Of a stretch of 64,000 bases of DNA, positions 39,839-48,953 are shown piece after piece; the first letter of the stretch is position 1, and each line of letters opens with the position of its first letter. Below the pieces are notes generated by a model. It ran no database searches and was not told where the DNA came from. It saw nothing but the letters and a program-made list of their open reading frames with translations. Location of the stretch: assembly GCF_023078355.1 (NCBI RefSeq), contig NZ_CP095552.1, forward strand, positions 186,001 to 250,000, given 5' to 3'. A program made the translations under genes and the position numbers. The stretch is from Gordonia hongkongensis (GTDB taxonomy: Bacteria > Actinomycetota > Actinomycetes > Mycobacteriales > Mycobacteriaceae).

Positions 39839-42426
39839 GGGTTCATCGGCTGAAGGTGGTGAACTTCCGCGGTGTCGTCGAACGAGAAGTCGTGTTCGCC
39901 GACGCCGGTGTGACCGTGATCGAGGGCGAGAACGAAGCGGGCAAGTCGTCGATGGTCGAGGCGCTCGACCTTCTGCTGACGACGCGGGACAAGAGCAGCA
40001 AGGCGAGCGTGCGGTCGGTGCAGCCGTCGGGCCGCGACGTCGGAAGCGAGGTGACTGCCGAGATCTCCTGTGGGCCATGGCGCTTCGAGTACTTCAAACG
40101 CTTCAACAAAGCGCCCGAGACGGCCCTGACGATTCTGGAGCCGAAAGCCGAGCAGTTGACCGGCCGGGCGGCGCACGAGCGTGTCGAACAGATCCTGGAC
40201 GCGTCTCTCGACCGCACGCTGTACCGGGCTCTGAGTCTGCTCCAGTCGACCGACCCCGAACTCGGGGCGCTGACCGACAGTTCCGCGTTGTCGCGAGCAC
40301 TCGACCGCGCAGCGGGCGACGTCGACGTGGAGCAGGCGGGGGAGAGCCCCCAGACGCAGGACCTCCTCGCTGCGGTCACGGCTGAATACCAGCGCTACTT
40401 CACCGCGGCACAGGGCAGACCGACCGGCGAACTGTTGGCAGCCGAGCGGGCGGCGATCGAGACATCGGACGCGGTCGCGGAACGGGAACGGATCCTCGCG
40501 ACCGTACAAGAGGCGACAGACCGACTGCCCGGTGTCGCCGCCGCCATCGCCGAGTTGTCGGAACTGGAGTCCGAACAGCGCGTCGAGGTGGCGAGGCTGG
40601 CGGCAGAGGTCGCGCAAGCGGACGCGGTTGTGGAGAAGCTGGACAAGTCGAAAGCGGTCGTCGCTCAGCGGCAGGCCGAGGCCACGACGGCAGCGAAGGC
40701 CGTCAACGAACGCAAGGGTCTGCGTGCTCGTCTCGGACAAGCGGAGTCGGACGTGGCGTCCGGCCGTGCGGCTGTCGAGTCGTCGCGGAACGATGCTCGT
40801 GCGGCAGCGCAGCGTGCCGAGGAACTCGACATCGAGGCGACCGCGGCGCAGGAGAGGCTGACCGGCCTGCGTGAACGGATAGCCGCAGCCGAGGCGGCAG
40901 AGGTCGTCGCGCGTGACCACCGTCGGCGTGCTGAGCTCGATTCGACGCTCGCTGAGGCCGCCCGGCTCCAGGAGGAGTTGGACGAGGCCGTGAAGGCTGC
41001 GAGCGACCTTGTCGCGACTGATGCCGATGCGGCTCGCGCAGTGGACCTGGACCGTGCGATCGCCGCAGCTCAAGCGCGAGTCGACGCCGGAGCTCCGACA
41101 GTGATCGTGACTCCTCTGGGCGGCGCCGTGACCGTCGACGGCGAACCGGTCACCGACGAGACCACGGTGAAGGCCGGACACACGGTGTCTGTCGACGCCG
41201 CAGAGGTCCGGGTGCGCGTGGTGCCGGGAGACGACGCACAGGCGTTGGCCGACGAACTCGAGGCGTTGCGTGAGGAGGCGACCGAGCTCGTCCGTCGATG
41301 CGGCGTCCGGCGACTGTCGGATGTCGTCCCGGCCGCCGCACGACGCACCGAGGCGCATGGTCGGGTCCGCGAGGTGGAACGTGCGCTCCGGAGAGAACTC
41401 GGTGAGAACAGCGTCGACGACCTGACCGCGGAGAGAGCCGTGGTCGACGCGCGGATTCCAGACGTCGAGCCGGAAGAAGTCGACGACCTCGGCGCCCTTC
41501 GCATCCGGGAGCGAGACGCTGCGAACGCGCACGCCGCCGCCGAGCGGGCTCGTGACGTGGAGTCTGCGCGCGCCCGTGAACACACGAGCCGAGCGGAGGT
41601 CTGGGAGAAGTCCGGTGAGAGGGCGGCCGAGACCGCCGTCGCGCTTCGTGAAGAACTGATGCGGGCAGTGGCCGAGGCCAGTGATGCAGACCTGGTCTCG
41701 TTGTCGTCGGCTGCCGCCCGCGACCTGGAGAACGCACAGGTCGCGGCGTCGAAGGTCGCCTTGGACGCTGCGCGTACGGATGTCGAGGGCGTTCGTGCAC
41801 GTTATGAGGAAGCCGAAGCTGCGCTCGACCGCACACGTTCGAGGATCGCCGATGAGCGCAAGACCCAGACGGAATTGACAACCCGTCTCGAGGTCTGCCG
41901 AAGTGACGGCCGGTTCGACGAACTGTCCGACGCCGTCGCGGAGAACGACGCGGCTGTCGCGACGCTTCGGCGAGTGACCGAACGCGCGGCCGGTGCGCGG
42001 GTGCTGTTCGAGACGTTGCAACGAAAGCGGACCGAGAGCCGAGCGAGGTACGTCGACCCGTTCACACGTCGCCTCGAGGAGTTGGCCGGCCCCGTGTTCG
42101 GAGACGGCGTTCGGTTCGGAGTCGCCGACGACTTCCAGATCCAGACGCGCACTCTCGACGGGGTGACCGTCGACGTCGAGTCGCTGTCGGGTGGGGCCCG
42201 CGAACAGCTGGGCCTGCTCGCGCGGCTCGCGTGTGCGTCTCTCGTCGACGAGGCCGACGGCGTGCCGGTGATCCTCGACGACGCACTCGGATACTCCGAC
42301 CCGAAGCGCCTCACCTCGATGGCCCAGGTCCTGGGACATGCCGCGGGCGACTCTCAGATCATCGTCCTGACCTGCACGCCCGACCGCTATCGCGACGTCC
42401 GCGACGCGACGTTGATCGCCGTCTGA
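39835..42426 (+). CDS. SbcC/Rad50-like ATPase (YhaN type)
   Basis: 863 aa from GTG 39835 (GTGA overlap with the nuclease gene). The P-loop is IEGENEAGKSSMVEAL near residue 30. A long Ala/Glu/Arg-rich coiled-coil middle (about 180-720) follows, then the ABC signature LSGGAREQLGLLARLA near 785 and Walker B VPVILDDALGYSD near 810. No CxxC zinc hook is seen; instead residues ~420-450 carry a small beta domain (TVIVTPLGGAVTVDGEPV). It is shorter than classical SbcC and closer to YhaN. It partners the SbcD-like nuclease. Confidence 0.87.
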   Translation: MRVHRLKVVNFRGVVEREVVFADAGVTVIEGENEAGKSSMVEALDLLLTTRDKSSKASVRSVQPSGRDVGSEVTAEISCGPWRFEYFKRFNKAPETALTILEPKAEQLTGRAAHERVEQILDASLDRTLYRALSLLQSTDPELGALTDSSALSRALDRAAGDVDVEQAGESPQTQDLLAAVTAEYQRYFTAAQGRPTGELLAAERAAIETSDAVAERERILATVQEATDRLPGVAAAIAELSELESEQRVEVARLAAEVAQADAVVEKLDKSKAVVAQRQAEATTAAKAVNERKGLRARLGQAESDVASGRAAVESSRNDARAAAQRAEELDIEATAAQERLTGLRERIAAAEAAEVVARDHRRRAELDSTLAEAARLQEELDEAVKAASDLVATDADAARAVDLDRAIAAAQARVDAGAPTVIVTPLGGAVTVDGEPVTDETTVKAGHTVSVDAAEVRVRVVPGDDAQALADELEALREEATELVRRCGVRRLSDVVPAAARRTEAHGRVREVERALRRELGENSVDDLTAERAVVDARIPDVEPEEVDDLGALRIRERDAANAHAAAERARDVESARAREHTSRAEVWEKSGERAAETAVALREELMRAVAEASDADLVSLSSAAARDLENAQVAASKVALDAARTDVEGVRARYEEAEAALDRTRSRIADERKTQTELTTRLEVCRSDGRFDELSDAVAENDAAVATLRRVTERAAGARVLFETLQRKRTESRARYVDPFTRRLEELAGPVFGDGVRFGVADDFQIQTRTLDGVTVDVESLSGGAREQLGLLARLACASLVDEADGVPVILDDALGYSDPKRLTSMAQVLGHAAGDSQIIVLTCTPDRYRDVRDATLIAV

Positions 42427-42493
42427 CGCACCAGGTCGCCCCCGGTGTTGGGGCGCACGGGGCAGGTGCGCTAATGTTGCTCTCGCTTGACCC

Positions 42494-42566
42494 GCCCCCC
42501 TAGCTCAGGGGATAGAGCGTCTGCCTCCGGAGCAGAAGGTCGCAGGTTCGAATCCTGCGGGGGGCA
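42494..42566 (+). tRNA. tRNA-Arg (anticodon CCG)
   Basis: A 73-nt cloverleaf: acceptor stem GCCCCCC/GGGGGGC (42494-42500 with 42559-42565), a D-arm with AGCTCAGGGGATAGAGC, anticodon stem TCTGC/GCAGA with loop CTCCGGA (anticodon CCG at 42527-42529), and T-arm GCAGG-TTCGAAT-CCTGC. CCA is not encoded. It reads CGG arginine codons. It shows the block is ordinary chromosome. Confidence 0.95.
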
Positions 42567-42649
42567 CTGTGACATCCGCGCCGACCTTTGGTCGGTGTGC
42601 GCCCGCCTTGGTTTGGAATGACTTCACGTGGGTGCCAAGTATCTGTCCA

Positions 42650-42674
42650 GCCCACGCCTCGTGCGTGGGCTTTT
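42650..42674 (+). terminator. Rho-independent terminator after tRNA-Arg
   Basis: An 8-bp GC-rich stem (GCCCACGC at 42650-42657, GCGTGGGC at 42663-42670) is followed by TTTT, 84 nt after the tRNA. Confidence 0.8.
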
Positions 42675-42690
42675 CAGTTGGCCTGGGCGA

Positions 42691-42770
42691 GCTCCCAAAG
42701 CTCAGTACCGAGATGAGTACTCGAGAGCAATATTCCCTCGAGTGTCGATCTCAGTACTGAGTTTGGAGAG
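42691..42770. repeat. Long imperfect inverted repeat
   Basis: The arms at about 42691-42727 and 42736-42770 pair over some 35 bp with a few mismatches around an AATATT centre. They include nested AGTACT and CTCGAG palindromes. It lies between the tRNA terminator and the 3' end of the leftward VOC gene. It could be a terminator for that gene, a recombination site or the remains of a small palindromic element; the sequence alone does not decide. Confidence 0.5.
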
Positions 42771-42778
42771 TTTCTGGA

Positions 42779-43147
42779 TCAGAGATACGCCTGCGTGAGC
42801 ATTTCGAGCAGGTGGCCTGACGGATCTTTGAAGTACACGCGTTTGCCTTCATCTGTGGAGATCTCGCCGGGGCGTGTCATCTGCGGGTCGGCCCAGTGCT
42901 CCACAGCGAGCGTCGTGAGGGCGTTGTATCCACGATCGAATTCTTCATCGTTCATGAGGAACGCCATGTGAATCGGATCGTTGACCGGTGCCGGAGCGAA
43001 CTGCAACAACGTGTCGTCGTCGAGCTGAATGTTGATGAACGGGCCCCAGTTCGGAGCGGGGCGCGCGCCGAGAACGGCGAGGTAGAAGTCGGCGGACAAC
43101 GCGGGGTCGTGCGCGCCGATGATGGTGTGATTGAAACTGACTGGCAT
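42779..43147 (-). CDS. VOC-superfamily (glyoxalase-like) protein
   Basis: 122 aa from ATG 43147; the longer reading frame lacks homology. A single glyoxalase/bleomycin-resistance fold is visible: FNHTIIGAHDPALSADFYLAVLG at the start and KRVYFKDPSGHLLEMLTQAYL at the end, with His near the start and Glu near the end as likely metal ligands. Substrate unknown. It diverges from the oxidoreductase/sigma operon. Confidence 0.82.
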   Translation of the reverse strand: MPVSFNHTIIGAHDPALSADFYLAVLGARPAPNWGPFINIQLDDDTLLQFAPAPVNDPIHMAFLMNDEEFDRGYNALTTLAVEHWADPQMTRPGEISTDEGKRVYFKDPSGHLLEMLTQAYL

Positions 43148-43262
43148 GGTGAGACTTTCGTCTACGGCACCTCCATGTCTGACGCAGTCCGTCACCGACA
43201 CGCGATGCTGACCGCCACGGTATCAGTGCACGGCTGTTGTGATCGGCGACATACTGGCGGAG

Positions 43263-43289
43263 TGTCACAGGCAGGCGCCGGGCGGTGTC
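43263..43289 (+). promoter_or_regulatory. Candidate ECF41-type promoter
   Basis: TGTCACA (43263-43269), a 16-bp spacer and TGTC (43286-43289) match the known ECF41 promoter pattern TGTCACA-N16-CGTC except for one base. It lies about 38 bp before the oxidoreductase start and thus upstream of the sigma gene itself, fitting autoregulation. Confidence 0.6.
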
Positions 43290-43327
43290 CCATGTATGTC
43301 AATCACCGACGTTGAGGGAGTCACACC

Positions 43328-44368
43328 ATGGACATCGTGATCGCAGGGGCTGGATATGCGGGAATCGTCGCGGCGAATCTGTTGGCGCGCAAAGGAAGTG
43401 GACTGACCGTCACGGTCGTCAGTCCGCACTCCGAATTCGTCGAGAGAGTACGGCTGCACCAAGAGATCGCCGGAAGCGGACCGGCGACGCGGCCATTGTC
43501 AGAGATGCTCGACGGCCGTGTCGTGCACCGGAAGGCTGCAGTCGAGAAGGTCGGCGACGGCGTCGTCGAGCTGTCCGACGGCACGTCGCTCGACTACGGC
43601 CGCATGATCTATGCGGTCGGAAGCTCGGCCGCCGCACCCGAGGGGACGCTCGCGGTCGGAGACGTCGACCAAGCACGCGAGGCCGCCCGACGCCTGCGTG
43701 CCCTCCGAGAAGGCGCGACGGTGACCGTCGCCGGGGCAGGCTTGACCGGGATCGAAGCCGCGTCGGAGATCGCCGAGCAGCGACCAGACCTGGCCGTTCG
43801 GCTCGTCGGCGACGAACTCGGTGCATCGCTCGGAGACGCCGCACGGACCAGGGTCGCCGAGGTCCTGTCGTCTCTGGGCGTCGAGATCGTTCGAGGCACG
43901 TGGACGACTGCCGACCACTCGGACCTCACATTGTGGGCGGTGGCCGCTCGGGTCAGCGACCTGGCGGCACGCAGCGGCCTCGACGTCGATGAGACGGGCA
44001 GAGTGCGCGTCGACTCGCAGCTTCGCAGTACGAGTCACCTGAACGTGTACGCGGTCGGCGACGCCGCGGCGGTCGCTGGAACACGCGCCAGCTGTCAGGC
44101 GGCGTTGCCGCAGGGCGCGCACGCGGCGAAGAACGTGCTCAGGGAGCTCCGCGGCGACGAACCGACACCGTTCTCGATGTCGTTCGTCGGGCAGAACGTG
44201 TCCCTCGGGCGCCGGAACGCCGTGATTCAACATGCGCACCGCAACGATGTGCCGACGCGCATCTGGTTCGGAGGTCGACCAGGCGCGTACTTCAAGGAGC
44301 AGGTCTGCAAGTTCGCTGCGACGTCGGCCCGTAAGGGTTCCGCGGTGACGATCCCGGGCCCACGATGA
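43328..44368 (+). CDS. NDH-2-like FAD oxidoreductase
   Basis: 346 aa. The FAD Rossmann motif IAGAGYAGIVAANLLARK opens the protein, the NAD(P) motif VTVAGAGLTGIEAASEI is near residue 135, and the second FAD motif LNVYAVGDAAAV is near 235. It matches pyridine nucleotide-disulfide/type II NADH dehydrogenase-like proteins, and is somewhat short. It overlaps the sigma-factor gene by 4 nt (ATGA). Oxidoreductases of this kind are typical partners encoded beside ECF41 sigma factors. Confidence 0.85.
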   Translation: MDIVIAGAGYAGIVAANLLARKGSGLTVTVVSPHSEFVERVRLHQEIAGSGPATRPLSEMLDGRVVHRKAAVEKVGDGVVELSDGTSLDYGRMIYAVGSSAAAPEGTLAVGDVDQAREAARRLRALREGATVTVAGAGLTGIEAASEIAEQRPDLAVRLVGDELGASLGDAARTRVAEVLSSLGVEIVRGTWTTADHSDLTLWAVAARVSDLAARSGLDVDETGRVRVDSQLRSTSHLNVYAVGDAAAVAGTRASCQAALPQGAHAAKNVLRELRGDEPTPFSMSFVGQNVSLGRRNAVIQHAHRNDVPTRIWFGGRPGAYFKEQVCKFAATSARKGSAVTIPGPR

Positions 44369-45225
44369 CTGACGAGTTCGTCGAGCATCGGCCCCTGCTG
44401 TTCTCGATCGCGTACGAGATCCTCGGGTCGGTGGCCGACGCGGAGGACGTCGTCTCCGACAGTTGGCTGCGGTGGCGTGACGTCGACAAGGAGAGCATCA
44501 CCAACCCGCGCGCGTACCTGGCGCGGATCGTCACTCGGCAGGCGTTGAACGCGGCGCGGTCGGCGGCCCGTCGGCGTGAGGATTACGTCGGACCGTGGCT
44601 GCCGGAGCCTCTCGAAACGGCGTCCGGCGATGCCCTCGACCACGTTCTGACGGGAGAAGCGGTCACCACCGCGATGCTGCTCGTCCTCGAATCGTTGACT
44701 CCATCCGAACGCGCGGTGTTCGTGCTTCGTGAGGTCTTCGCGTTCGAGTACAGCGAGATCGCGGCGGCGGTCGACAAGTCCGAGCCCGCGGTGAGACAGA
44801 TCGCGAGTCGCGCGCGAAATCACGTGCGCGCCAGGCGAAGCACGGCTGTTTCGGAACCGTCCCAGGCACAGGCCGTTGCTGAACAGTTCCTTGCAAGCGC
44901 CATCACCGGCGATGTCCAGGGCTTGATGGACGCACTTGCTCCTGGCGCGGTGTTCCTCGGTGACGGCGGTGGCGTCGTCTCGGCCGCACGGCGCCCCGTA
45001 CGCGGGGCCGACCGAGTCGCGCGACTGCTCGTCGGCCTGCTCTCGAAGGGGACGGCGATGGGCGAACTCGGCTTCCGAATGACCGTCGTCAACGGAATGC
45101 CCGCGGTGCTCTCGTCGATTGACGGCACGATCGACAACGTCACCTGCATCGAGGTCGTCGACGAGCAGGTCACGGCGGTGTACGTCGTTCGAAACCCCGC
45201 GAAACTGACGTCGCTGAGCCTCTGA
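44365..45225 (+). CDS. ECF41-type sigma factor (SigJ-like)
   Basis: 286 aa. Sigma region 2 covers about residues 5-75 (YEILGSVADAEDVVSDSWLRW), and region 4 about 105-160 (LTPSERAVFVLREVFAFEYSEIA). The linker carries the ECF41 signature WLPEPL. A SnoaL-like C-terminal domain (about 175-286) contains the DGGG motif typical of the group and modulates activity in place of an anti-sigma factor. It is co-transcribed with the preceding oxidoreductase, and a matching promoter is present upstream. Confidence 0.9.
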   Translation: MTDEFVEHRPLLFSIAYEILGSVADAEDVVSDSWLRWRDVDKESITNPRAYLARIVTRQALNAARSAARRREDYVGPWLPEPLETASGDALDHVLTGEAVTTAMLLVLESLTPSERAVFVLREVFAFEYSEIAAAVDKSEPAVRQIASRARNHVRARRSTAVSEPSQAQAVAEQFLASAITGDVQGLMDALAPGAVFLGDGGGVVSAARRPVRGADRVARLLVGLLSKGTAMGELGFRMTVVNGMPAVLSSIDGTIDNVTCIEVVDEQVTAVYVVRNPAKLTSLSL

Positions 45226-45306
45226 GGCGAGAACAGCGGGGAACCGGCGATCCCGAGTCGTGACGAGTGCGGCGGGCTCGCTCGTCGTCCGCATACGATC
45301 GAGGCC

Positions 45307-46137
45307 ATGAGCGCACCCCACTCCCGAACTCTCGATCGCGACACGGTCCTCTGCGTCTCGCTCGCCGCCCGGCCGTCCAACATCGGGACGCGGTTTCACA
45401 ACTATATGTACAACGAGCTCGGCCTCAACTACGTCTACAAGGCGTTCGCGCCCGCCGACATCGAGGCGGCAGTCGCCGGGATCAGGGGGCTGCCGATCCG
45501 CGGTGCTGCGGTGTCGATGCCGTACAAGGAGGCGGTGATCCCTCTGGTCGACGTGCTCGAGAAGTCGGCCGCGGCGATCGATTCGGTGAACACGATCGTC
45601 AACGACGACGGCGTTCTTCGGGCGTACAACACCGACTACCAGGCGGTGGCGGACCTGCTCGCGGCGTCGTCGTTCGATCGGACGGCCCCGGTCGCGGTGG
45701 CGGGCAGCGGCGGCATGGCGAAGGCCGTCGTCGCCGCATTGCGTGACGAGGGGTTCACCGATGTCACGGTTGTTGCGCGAAACGTCGAGACCGGCGGGGC
45801 GCTCGCCGCGAAGTACGGATTCGCGCACGCCGTGGAACTCGGCGACTCCCGCCCGACGACGTTGGTGAACGCGACACCGATCGGAATGGCCGGCGGCCCG
45901 GCATCGGAGGACCTCCCGTTCCCGCAGGACGCCGTTGATGCCGCGCAGGCCGCGCTCGACGTCGTCGCGATGCCCCCGACCACGCCGCTGATCCGCGCAC
46001 TCCGCGCACGCGGCGCTGAGGCCATCAGCGGCGATGCGGTCATCGCCGGTCAGGCGGCCGCGCAGTTCGCTCTCTACACGGGGATCACTCCGACGCCGGA
46101 GCAGGTTCGTGCGGCGTCGGAGTACTCGCGGGCATAA
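45307..46137 (+). CDS. Shikimate 5-dehydrogenase-like protein
   Basis: 276 aa. The substrate domain has the catalytic Lys in VSMPYKEAVIP and Asp in YNTDYQAV, followed by a Rossmann domain with VAGSGGMAKAVVAAL and ATPIGMAGG. The first substrate motif (CVSLAARPSN) differs from the strict S-x-S of AroE, so it belongs to the AroE-like group and may use another substrate. It stands alone with an 80-bp leader. Confidence 0.85.
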   Translation: MSAPHSRTLDRDTVLCVSLAARPSNIGTRFHNYMYNELGLNYVYKAFAPADIEAAVAGIRGLPIRGAAVSMPYKEAVIPLVDVLEKSAAAIDSVNTIVNDDGVLRAYNTDYQAVADLLAASSFDRTAPVAVAGSGGMAKAVVAALRDEGFTDVTVVARNVETGGALAAKYGFAHAVELGDSRPTTLVNATPIGMAGGPASEDLPFPQDAVDAAQAALDVVAMPPTTPLIRALRARGAEAISGDAVIAGQAAAQFALYTGITPTPEQVRAASEYSRA

Positions 46138-46146
46138 AATCCCAGC

Positions 46147-46533
46147 ATGCTCATCGCAGGTCTCGTCTTCGCCGCAGTGGCGGCCCTCGTGCACGTGTTC
46201 ATCTTCTATCTCGAATCCATCGCGTGGACGACACCTCGGGCGCGTGCTGTGTTCGGGACCTCCGAGGCGGAGGCGGAGGCGACCAAGCCGCTGGCTCTCA
46301 ACCAGGGCTTCTACAACCTCTTTCTCGCGATCCTCATCGGTGCGGGCATCGTGGTGATCGCCGCGGGGCAACAGGCCGTCGGTGCGACGCTGGTCTTCGC
46401 AGGTGCCGGAAGCATGGTGGCGGCGGGCATCGTGCTGATCGTGTCGGATCCGTCGAAGACGTCCGCAGCGCTCAAACAGCTCGTCCCACCCGCGATCGGT
46501 GTGCTGCTCCTGGCGATCGGGCTGCTGGCGTGA
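46147..46533 (+). CDS. DUF1304 membrane protein
   Basis: 128 aa with four predicted helices. HVFIFYLESIAWTTPRARAVFG and NQGFYNLFLAI are conserved DUF1304 motifs. Function unknown. Its stop overlaps the start of the following dehalogenase gene (GTGA). Confidence 0.85.
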   Translation: MLIAGLVFAAVAALVHVFIFYLESIAWTTPRARAVFGTSEAEAEATKPLALNQGFYNLFLAILIGAGIVVIAAGQQAVGATLVFAGAGSMVAAGIVLIVSDPSKTSAALKQLVPPAIGVLLLAIGLLA

Positions 46534-47216
46534 TCAAGGTCCTCGCGTTCGACACCTTCGGGACGGTCGCCGACTGGTACACGGGAGTGTCGACGGCACT
46601 CGCGGAGACGTTCCCCGACCTCGATTCATCCAGGCTGGCGCTCGACTGGCGACGCACCTACGTGCCAGGCCTGCTCGAGGTCGAGTCAGGTGAACGTCCG
46701 TGGAAGCTGCTCGACGACCTGCATCGCGAATCGCTCCAGCGGCTGCTCGCCGACTCGTACGGCGTCACTGCGACCGCCGCACAACTCGACGCCGCCGTCC
46801 ATGCGTGGCACGTGCTCCCGGGATGGCCCGACTCCTCGGACGGGCTGCGTCGCCTCAAGACCCGATTCACGATCGGGGCACTCAGCAACGGAAACGTCGC
46901 ATTACTGACGGAGATGGCGAAGAACGCCGACTTCCCGTGGGACTTCGTCGGCGGGGCAGACCTGTGGCGGCACTACAAGCCCGCGGCCGAGGTGTACCTC
47001 GGCGTGGCCGACCTCATGCAAGTGCGGCCGGAAGAAGTCCTGATGGTCGCCACCCACGTCTCTGACCTCGCGGCAGCGCGATCGTTCGGACTTCAGACCG
47101 CGTACATCGAACGGCCCCGCGAGTGGGGTCCAGAGCCCAAGCCTGCCGAACGCGATCCGCTCGACCTGTTCCACGTCTCCGGCATCGATCAACTGGCAGA
47201 CGCGCTCGGCTGCTGA
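46530..47216 (+). CDS. HAD-superfamily haloacid dehalogenase-like hydrolase (type II)
   Basis: 228 aa from GTG 46530. The nucleophile Asp is in LAFDTFGTV, motif II is LSNGN near 118, and Lys with motif III (HYKPAAEVY; ATHVSDLAAA) follows. The D-T-F-G-T-V form is typical of L-2-haloacid dehalogenases, which hydrolyse 2-haloacids to hydroxyacids, but many relatives are general phosphatases. Confidence 0.85.
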   Translation: MIKVLAFDTFGTVADWYTGVSTALAETFPDLDSSRLALDWRRTYVPGLLEVESGERPWKLLDDLHRESLQRLLADSYGVTATAAQLDAAVHAWHVLPGWPDSSDGLRRLKTRFTIGALSNGNVALLTEMAKNADFPWDFVGGADLWRHYKPAAEVYLGVADLMQVRPEEVLMVATHVSDLAAARSFGLQTAYIERPREWGPEPKPAERDPLDLFHVSGIDQLADALGC

Positions 47217-47223
47217 GGTCGCA

Positions 47224-47811
47224 CTAAGCGATCCCGCGGCCGGAGACCGTCAGCAGCAGGTCGAGGGCTGTTCCCTCCACGTCGCGGCCCTCACCCGCGA
47301 CGTAGTCGCAGTCGGTGGCGATCAGGCGCAGTCCTTCGGCGCGCTCGGCTCCGCCGCCCCAGCTGACAGCAGTTCTCAATTGGTAGTCGAGTGCGTCGAG
47401 GACGGCGTCCACGGGATAGTCGCCGACCAGCCCGAGGGGCCGCCGCACGTCCTCACCGTGGACGATCGCCTCGACCAACCGGGTGGCCGGCGGCGCCGGG
47501 GGAGTGCGTGTGAGGTCGACGGCCGCACGGATGTCGGCCACAAGGTCTGCCGGTCGGGGACGGCGGCGTCGTTTCACACCGAGATCGTTGGCCCGGTCGA
47601 AGTCGAAACGCGCGAGCAGCATGTCGCGGACGAACGCGAGACGACCCATGTGGGCGGTGTCGACGATGTGCGCGACGACGTCGGCGACATCCCAACCCGG
47701 GCACAGCGACGCCGCCCGCCACATCTCGTCGGGGATCTCTGCGAGGTCGTCGGCGAGGCGTCGACGTTCGTCGTGGACCGCCGTCCACACCTCGTGCCGG
47801 CTGAGTCTCAT
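47224..47811 (-). CDS. Maleylpyruvate isomerase-family (DinB-like) protein
   Basis: 195 aa from ATG 47811; the frame is open to 47832 with other ATGs. The N-terminal four-helix domain matches TIGR03083/MDMPI_N: LCPGWDVADVVAHIVD and VEAIVHGEDVRRPLG, with three His positions suited to a metal site. This family includes mycothiol-dependent enzymes of actinobacteria. The specific reaction is unknown. Confidence 0.8.
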   Translation of the reverse strand: MRLSRHEVWTAVHDERRRLADDLAEIPDEMWRAASLCPGWDVADVVAHIVDTAHMGRLAFVRDMLLARFDFDRANDLGVKRRRRPRPADLVADIRAAVDLTRTPPAPPATRLVEAIVHGEDVRRPLGLVGDYPVDAVLDALDYQLRTAVSWGGGAERAEGLRLIATDCDYVAGEGRDVEGTALDLLLTVSGRGIA

Positions 47812-47909
47812 AGAGGGGCCCATGCCGTCCATTGTCGACCGAACAGATCAATCGGGGGAGGTTTCGCGTAGTCCGGGCGTCGGCGCCTGCCTCGGTCGGT
47901 CGACTGACC

Positions 47910-48953
47910 ATGCCGACCGGCGTGGATACGCTCCGAACCGTGAGCACACACGCGGGAGCAGACGAAGCGTCGGACGTAGCGCGACCGCACACGTCGATGG
48001 TGGGGGCGGTGATCGCACTTGCGTTGACTGCCGTCCTATCGGCCCTGGCAGGATCGGTGACCGCAGCCGATGTCGTCGAGCCTCTCCAGATGATGGTCTG
48101 GCTTCCGGCCGCCTCGTGCGTGATCTCGGTGGCGGCGATCCTGGCTGCGGGATGGAACCTCGCCGGTCGGGGAGCCTCGCCCATAGTTCGGGGCGCGGCT
48201 GTTCTCGCAGCACTCGCACCCCTGGTCGTCGTGGCCTCCGCATCAGGCGACTGGAGCGGCGCCCGGTTCGTCGATGAGGCGGGCGCGGTGGTCTGGACGC
48301 TCACCGCGGTCGTCGCGTCGTCCACCGCCCTGCTGGTGTGGGCGGGGGCGCCGCGTCGAGGAGCGCGCGGATCGATAGGACTCGGCATCGCGGTCGGAGC
48401 GGGCTGCGCGATGCTCGTCGTGCTGCTCGCGATCACGGCCGCTGTGCCGTACCTCCAGAAGACGGAAGCGGTGGTTCACAGCGAGGGCTCGCAGACATCC
48501 GAGCCCGCCGACGTGGGCACGCCACGATATCGACTGTCCGTCGCGGGACCGATCCACGCCGTCGGCCCCGGGTTCGCGCATGTACGCGGCTCGACACTCG
48601 AGGTGGTCGACGGGCCGACCGGAAGGCCGGTGTGGTCGTACGACCTCGGCGAGGTCACGGACGCCGGTCCCACAGTGGTCGTCGACGCGTCGACGAACCG
48701 GACTCCATCGGTGACCGTCCGGCGAGGACACCTTCTCGCCGTGCTCGACTCGTTCTCCGGCCGGGTCGAAGACACTCGATGGGCGACTGACTCCGCTGTC
48801 GACGACGGCGCCTCGCACAGTGACCTCACCTACGACGGCGCGCAAGTACAGCTGTCGACTCTGCCAGGCGAAGCGGTGACCAGAGCTGTCATCCGCGACC
48901 CGCACGGGGTGACGATCGACGTGTTCACGATCCGGGTCGAGTTCGATACTCGC
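47910..48953 (+). pseudogene. PQQ-like membrane protein, 3'-truncated
   Basis: About 348 codons from ATG 47910 (GTG 47940 is possible). Four hydrophobic helices lie near residues 30-180. An extracytoplasmic part follows that looks like the start of a PQQ/WD-type beta-propeller (LEVVDGPTGRPVWSYDLGE; GHLLAVLDSFSGRVE). Recognisable sequence ends near 48950 and an out-of-place tail runs into tniQ2 antisense DNA to a stop at 49043. This marks the right edge of the chromosomal block. Confidence 0.75.
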
